A stretch of DNA of 8,515 nucleotides from Candidatus Uhrbacteria bacterium (GTDB lineage: Bacteria; Patescibacteriota; Patescibacteriia; UBA9934; GWF2-40-263), in contig CAIKXH010000041.1 of NCBI GenBank assembly GCA_903831335.1, positions 1 to 8,515 on the forward strand. The letters are read 5' to 3'. The notes beneath the pieces are model-generated. The model was given only the letters and a program-made list of their open reading frames with translations, was not told the origin of the DNA and did not search any database. The position numbers were made by a program, and so were the translations under genes. Positions 6,132 to 8,515 of the stretch are shown here, in pieces (positions within the stretch are counted from its first letter, which is position 1; every line of letters starts with the position of its first letter).

Positions 6132-8003
6132 CTATTCCTCATTAAGCTCCGCCTGTTTATTCTTTTTTATAAAAGCCCTTTCTGCATCTCTATCTATTGT
6201 TCGTTGTTTTACGCCCGTGGATTTGTCTCCTGCTCCCACACCCTCAGCACGAAGACGAGCTCCGGATTGTCTACTACCAATCCATGTTGCATCACCACTT
6301 TCATCCAACTCAACCTTTTGTCTTCCTGTGTTATTTGGCAAAGAATCACCAACAACACCAACGACCTCACGCCCTTCATCAACCACACTTCTTTTCATTG
6401 CCTGAATTTCCCGAGATCCTTGCCCTTCCAACACAGGAAAAAATTCGGGTCGTGGTGGTGGAGGTGGTGGAGGTGGTGGAAGTGGAATTGGAGGCAACAC
6501 ATCACCATCGTCATCAGGATCAATATCTCCATCATCATCTGGATCAATAATTGGTGGAGTTTCAGGAACTGGTGGTGTGTCTATGATGTCTGGAACTCGA
6601 GGTCTGACTTCATTCGGATCCACGATCGGAACTTCTGGAACACGCGGAACAACCGTTGGTATTTCTGGAATACTCGGAACTCGAGGTTTTACAATCTGAG
6701 GAACTTCAGGGACGGGAATAACGGGTGTTGTGTCTGGCCCGTTTGGAACCCTAGGAATTGTAGGATCTGGTTCTGGACCAGGAAAAGAAGGAACCAGCTC
6801 AGGACCTGGTGTTAAATGAGTTGTAGAATCTGGACGAGATTTTGATTCTGGAACTGTAGGAAATATCTCAGTCGGACGAATAAACGACGGAGTTGGTTCT
6901 GGCACAGTAGGCGGTACTGGTTTTTTTGGTTCTGGTGGAAGATCTTTATCCTTACCATCTTCGTCTTCGTCTTCCTCTTTCTTAAACGATTCATCTTCTT
7001 CGCGAGCAATGTAAGGTTCTTTATATGCATTCGTATCATCATGAATTGCCCGCACTTCCCCAGGAATCCGATTATCCACATCAATAGGCACCGACTGGCC
7101 AACAAGAACATCGTGAGATTCCGGTGTTAACTTAATATCGTACGTAGGATTACGCTGATCACGCAACGCATGATCAAAGAATCGAGCAATGTATCCTGAT
7201 TGTTTTTTTTGCGCATCTTTTCCATTCATCCCATTGTATGTATGAATCGCATCTGTAAGTTGAATCGAACTCATTCCAAGCTCATGCTGCATCCATGACA
7301 TAAATTCTTGCTTGTCTTTGAACTCAGATCCGTCTGGCTTCTGTGGCATCTGTTCCCCACCAGAGACAGCATGAACATGAACATCACTTGGGTTCATGCC
7401 TAATTCTTCCGCAACCTGCTGAACAATGAGTGATGCTTCACCATCCACAATCTGAGCAGAATCATTTGCAAGATCAATATTCTTATCTGTATCACCTTCT
7501 GCGCTTGCAAATGTTGTGATGGTTACATCAACCCCTTTATAAACACCGCCATCTTGTTTGATTTTTTCAATAACTCCACCCGTAATTGAACCTGTGTTTA
7601 TTCGCCCTTCAGCGTCATAATGACGAGCATAAGAACGGGTGTCTTGTTCATGCAACTGAACATGGTCTCCTTGAATCTCTACAACATCAAAACGCTCCTC
7701 TCCTTGAGCTTTATTTTGTTCTCCTCCCCCAACCATGGATTCTTGTTTCGCGGATCCGTGCTGGGAGGCAGAAAATTCTTGTGCGTTGACGACACGTTCA
7801 CTAAAAACAAGAAGTGCGGCAAGAGCCACAAATTTTGTTGCCGTGCTTTCACGCAACTTCGTCAGAAAAGACGTTGTTCTACCTTGAGCTTCAATCGTCT
7901 TTGCATTTTGATCAATAGCCTTTTTTACTTGCTCTAATTCTGCTTTTGCAGATTCTCTTGATTCCCCACCAAACATTCCCATGAATCGTTCACCAAAACT
8001 CAT
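6132..8003 (-). CDS. Large proline-rich, probably exported protein of unknown function
   Basis: A 623-residue modular protein, not recognised as a whole. Residues 1-55 are charged and probably helical (AKAELEQVKKAIDQNAKTIE). Residues about 57-75 form a short hydrophobic helix (FVALAALLVF) ending in VNAQEF, which could be a late signal peptide cut after VNA or a membrane anchor. Residues about 140-218 hold a possible alpha/beta domain (VDVTITTFASAEGDTDKN, then a helix, then DVHVHAVSGG) that faintly recalls OmpA-type peptidoglycan-binding domains; this is a weak guess. An acidic/lysine stretch (334-354) leads to about 165 residues of PxxP-type linker, with two DPDDDGD units (about 487-501) and a run of nine prolines (about 509-517). 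The C-terminal 100 residues are charged. The ATG at 8003 lacks a clear ribosome site and lies 4 nt after the stop of the 50-residue gene, which suggests coupled translation. Confidence 0.88.
   Translation of the reverse strand: MSFGERFMGMFGGESRESAKAELEQVKKAIDQNAKTIEAQGRTTSFLTKLRESTATKFVALAALLVFSERVVNAQEFSASQHGSAKQESMVGGGEQNKAQGEERFDVVEIQGDHVQLHEQDTRSYARHYDAEGRINTGSITGGVIEKIKQDGGVYKGVDVTITTFASAEGDTDKNIDLANDSAQIVDGEASLIVQQVAEELGMNPSDVHVHAVSGGEQMPQKPDGSEFKDKQEFMSWMQHELGMSSIQLTDAIHTYNGMNGKDAQKKQSGYIARFFDHALRDQRNPTYDIKLTPESHDVLVGQSVPIDVDNRIPGEVRAIHDDTNAYKEPYIAREEDESFKKEEDEDEDGKDKDLPPEPKKPVPPTVPEPTPSFIRPTEIFPTVPESKSRPDSTTHLTPGPELVPSFPGPEPDPTIPRVPNGPDTTPVIPVPEVPQIVKPRVPSIPEIPTVVPRVPEVPIVDPNEVRPRVPDIIDTPPVPETPPIIDPDDDGDIDPDDDGDVLPPIPLPPPPPPPPPRPEFFPVLEGQGSREIQAMKRSVVDEGREVVGVVGDSLPNNTGRQKVELDESGDATWIGSRQSGARLRAEGVGAGDKSTGVKQRTIDRDAERAFIKKNKQAELNEE
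6452..6555 (-). repeat. Low-complexity tract: proline run and duplicated DPDDDGD
   Basis: A GGT/GGA triplet tract (about 6454-6480 on the plus strand) encodes nine consecutive prolines. Next to it (about 6500-6545) is a duplicated unit coding DPDDDGDI then DPDDDGDV. Both are prone to length change by slippage. The Asp units resemble the DxDxDG calcium-binding loop. Confidence 0.75.
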
Positions 8004-8007
8004 ATAG

Positions 8008-8160
8008 TTAATTTGTTTCAGAAATAAATTTCTTCATTTCTGCATTTAATTCCATTAAGATTTTTTTTGCGAAAACAGGATCTGTATCCATCTTCTTCTT
8101 AAGAGCTTCCAGCTCTTTTTGGTCCTCCTCGGAAAGGGTGATGGGGAAAGGCATAGGCAT
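8008..8160 (-). CDS. Small helical protein upstream of the proline-rich gene
   Basis: An open frame of 50 residues (or 48 from a second ATG at 8154), too short for many gene callers. It begins MPMPFPITLSEEDQKELE and continues as charged amphipathic helix (EALKKKMDTDPVFAKK, then MELNAEMKKFISETN). It has no membrane segment and I do not recognise it. Support for it being real comes from its position: TAA (8008-8010) is only 4 nt from the ATG of the proline-rich gene, which itself lacks a ribosome site, so the small frame probably leads the operon and couples translation. A CATAAT box (8164-8169) lies 9 nt before the second ATG. The LSEEDQKELEAL segment looks like a normal coding helix rather than random translation. 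Confidence 0.72.
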   Translation of the reverse strand: MPMPFPITLSEEDQKELEALKKKMDTDPVFAKKILMELNAEMKKFISETN

Positions 8161-8163
8161 GAA

Positions 8164-8169
8164 ATTATG
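8164..8169 (-). promoter_or_regulatory. Possible -10 box of the 50-residue gene
   Basis: CATAAT on the minus strand, 9 nt before the ATG at 8154; no convincing -35 is present. It repeats the spacing seen before proS, the M14 gene and the Nudix TTG. Confidence 0.3.
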
Positions 8170-8218
8170 TCTTTAATTTACAACCATCTTACAGGAAGTG
8201 TTTCTTTTATTACATATC

Positions 8219-8250
8219 AAAAAAACCACCTCTCGCAGGAGATGGGTTTT
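8219..8250 (-). terminator. Terminator downstream of tRNA-Arg
   Basis: On the minus strand the sequence AAAACCCATCTC, a short CTGC loop, and GAGAGGTGGTTTT form an imperfect hairpin with an internal loop, ending in seven T (8219-8225). It begins 2 nt after the encoded CCA, so the tRNA segment is the last part of a transcription unit. Confidence 0.75.
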
Positions 8251-8251
8251 G

Positions 8252-8313
8252 TGGTGCGGGCAGAGGGATTTGAACCCCCGACACCCAGTTCCGAAGACTG
8301 GTGCTCTATCCAG
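8252..8313 (-). tRNA. tRNA-Arg(TCG), D-loop to CCA only; 5' part displaced
   Basis: Read on the minus strand, the segment has D-loop GGATA (8307-8311) and D-stem GAGC (8303-8306), a 5-bp anticodon stem (8297-8301 with 8285-8289) with loop CTTCGGA and anticodon TCG (8292-8294), a five-base variable loop, a T-arm with loop TTCAAAT and stem GGGGG/CCCTC (one G-U), the 3' acceptor strand TGCCCGC, A73 and an encoded CCA (8252-8254). It would read the Arg codon CGA. No acceptor 5' strand resembling GCGGGCA, allowing G-U pairs, lies upstream up to the window edge. Where positions 1-15 should be there are two hairpins and the end of a GIY-YIG-like gene. It is either a tRNA gene split by an insertion, a 3' remnant at an integration boundary, or a tRNA whose 5' half lies elsewhere. 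Confidence 0.8.
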
Positions 8314-8393
8314 CCCCGACGAATCAACACTGTTATTCTTGTTGATTGTCGGGGCCCCGATCCTCGACACTTTTAACAGTCGAGGCGTCGGGG
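8314..8393 (-). repeat. Tandem pair of stem-loops inserted at the tRNA D-loop
   Basis: Two adjacent hairpins share the same outer stem. The first (8355-8393) has CCCCGA/TCGGGG (8388-8393 with 8355-8360) and an inner 7-bp stem CCTCGAC/GTCGAGG (8379-8385 with 8362-8368) around a 10-nt loop. The second (8314-8354) has CCCCGAC/GTCGGGG (8348-8354 with 8314-8320) and inner AATCAAC/GTTGATT (8341-8347 with 8322-8328) around a 12-nt loop. The outer arms can also pair end to end. No T-run follows, so they are not ordinary terminators. They are bounded by GCTCAG (8394-8399) and by the tRNA sequence CTGGATAGAGC. Confidence 0.8.
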
Positions 8394-8515
8394 CTGAGCC
8401 TGAATTCGAATCTCACCTTCATCAATAATCTTTTGCAGATAATCCTTTCGTTTGAGTTTCTTTAATCTTCGTTCAACAGATCTTGCTTCTTCAATATCGG
8501 AATATTCTTGTTTAA
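8373..8515 (-). CDS. GIY-YIG-like nuclease, C-terminal 46 residues only
   Basis: An open frame enters from the right edge and ends at TAA (8373-8375). The visible chain, KQEYSDIEEARSVERRLKK followed by LKRKDYLQKIIDEGEIRI, has the pattern of the last helices of small GIY-YIG proteins of the UvrC/UPF0213 type (EAxxxExxLKxLKRKxYLxKII). The GIY, YIG and catalytic residues would lie beyond the window. The last nine residues (QAQPRRLDC) are coded by GCTCAG and the first hairpin, so the stop codon sits in that hairpin's loop. The end of the protein is thus built from the junction sequence. The family includes homing endonucleases and many stand-alone proteins of unknown role. The family call is from pattern memory on a short fragment and remains moderate. 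Confidence 0.55.
   Translation of the reverse strand, partial: KQEYSDIEEARSVERRLKKLKRKDYLQKIIDEGEIRIQAQPRRLDC

Noticed and set aside
6117..6815. Plus-strand open frame of 232 residues rich in Trp, Asn and Arg
   Set aside because: It is the antisense of the proline-rich gene; Trp-rich runs such as WWWRWWRWW come from the reverse complement of proline codons. It has no ribosome site or terminator of its own.
8119..8428. Plus- and minus-strand open frames across the tRNA
   Set aside because: They translate the tRNA and hairpins (for example GQRDLNPRHPVPKTGAL), a familiar artefact of reading through tRNA genes.
8314..8515. Group I intron in the tRNA gene
   Set aside because: I could not find group I core pairings in the visible part, and the site (D-loop) is not the usual anticodon-loop position. 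The window cuts the element, so this is not fully excluded.

Overview
The window looks like a compact chromosome segment of a Candidate Phyla Radiation (Patescibacteria) bacterium or a close relative. This is inference from three things: a 423-residue prolyl-tRNA synthetase without the usual editing insertion, a GIY-YIG-like protein end next to a tRNA, and short, poorly conserved proteins packed between hairpin terminators. TGA, TAA and TAG all fit as stops, so the standard code is in use. No rRNA gene, CRISPR array, transposase or integrase is visible.

Most coding is on the minus strand. Read from the left: an unrecognised gene cut by the left edge (1-545); an MFS transporter (645-1814) behind a leader of about 265 nt rich in inverted repeats; proS (2149-3420); a Nudix hydrolase (3470-3898 or 3904); and an M14-type aspartoacylase/desuccinylase (3915-4793). 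Two plus-strand genes follow, each with its own signals: a GNAT-like acetyltransferase (4879-5595) and an unrecognised 117-residue protein with a near-consensus promoter and a terminator (5707-6060). The strand then switches back: a large proline-rich secreted or membrane-anchored protein (6132-8003), preceded and probably translationally coupled to a 50-residue protein (8008-8160). At the right edge are the 3' portion of a tRNA-Arg(TCG), a pair of nested hairpins, and the C-terminus of a GIY-YIG-like protein.

ProS and the tRNA serve translation. The Nudix and M14 enzymes are probably housekeeping or salvage hydrolases, and the MFS protein exports or imports an unknown solute. No single pathway joins all the genes. 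Nudix, proS and the M14 gene look like neighbours with separate promoters rather than one tight operon.

The most unusual region is 8252-8515. The tRNA-Arg is intact from the D-loop to the encoded CCA, but no matching 5' acceptor strand lies in the window. In its place are two stem-loops with the same closing stem and, directly upstream, the end of the GIY-YIG-like reading frame. Removing the two hairpins leaves a consensus-like D-arm. Other points of note are a GC-rich palindrome read in frame inside the M14 gene, the structured leader of the MFS gene, and -10-like boxes exactly 9 nt before the start codons of several genes that lack a Shine-Dalgarno sequence.
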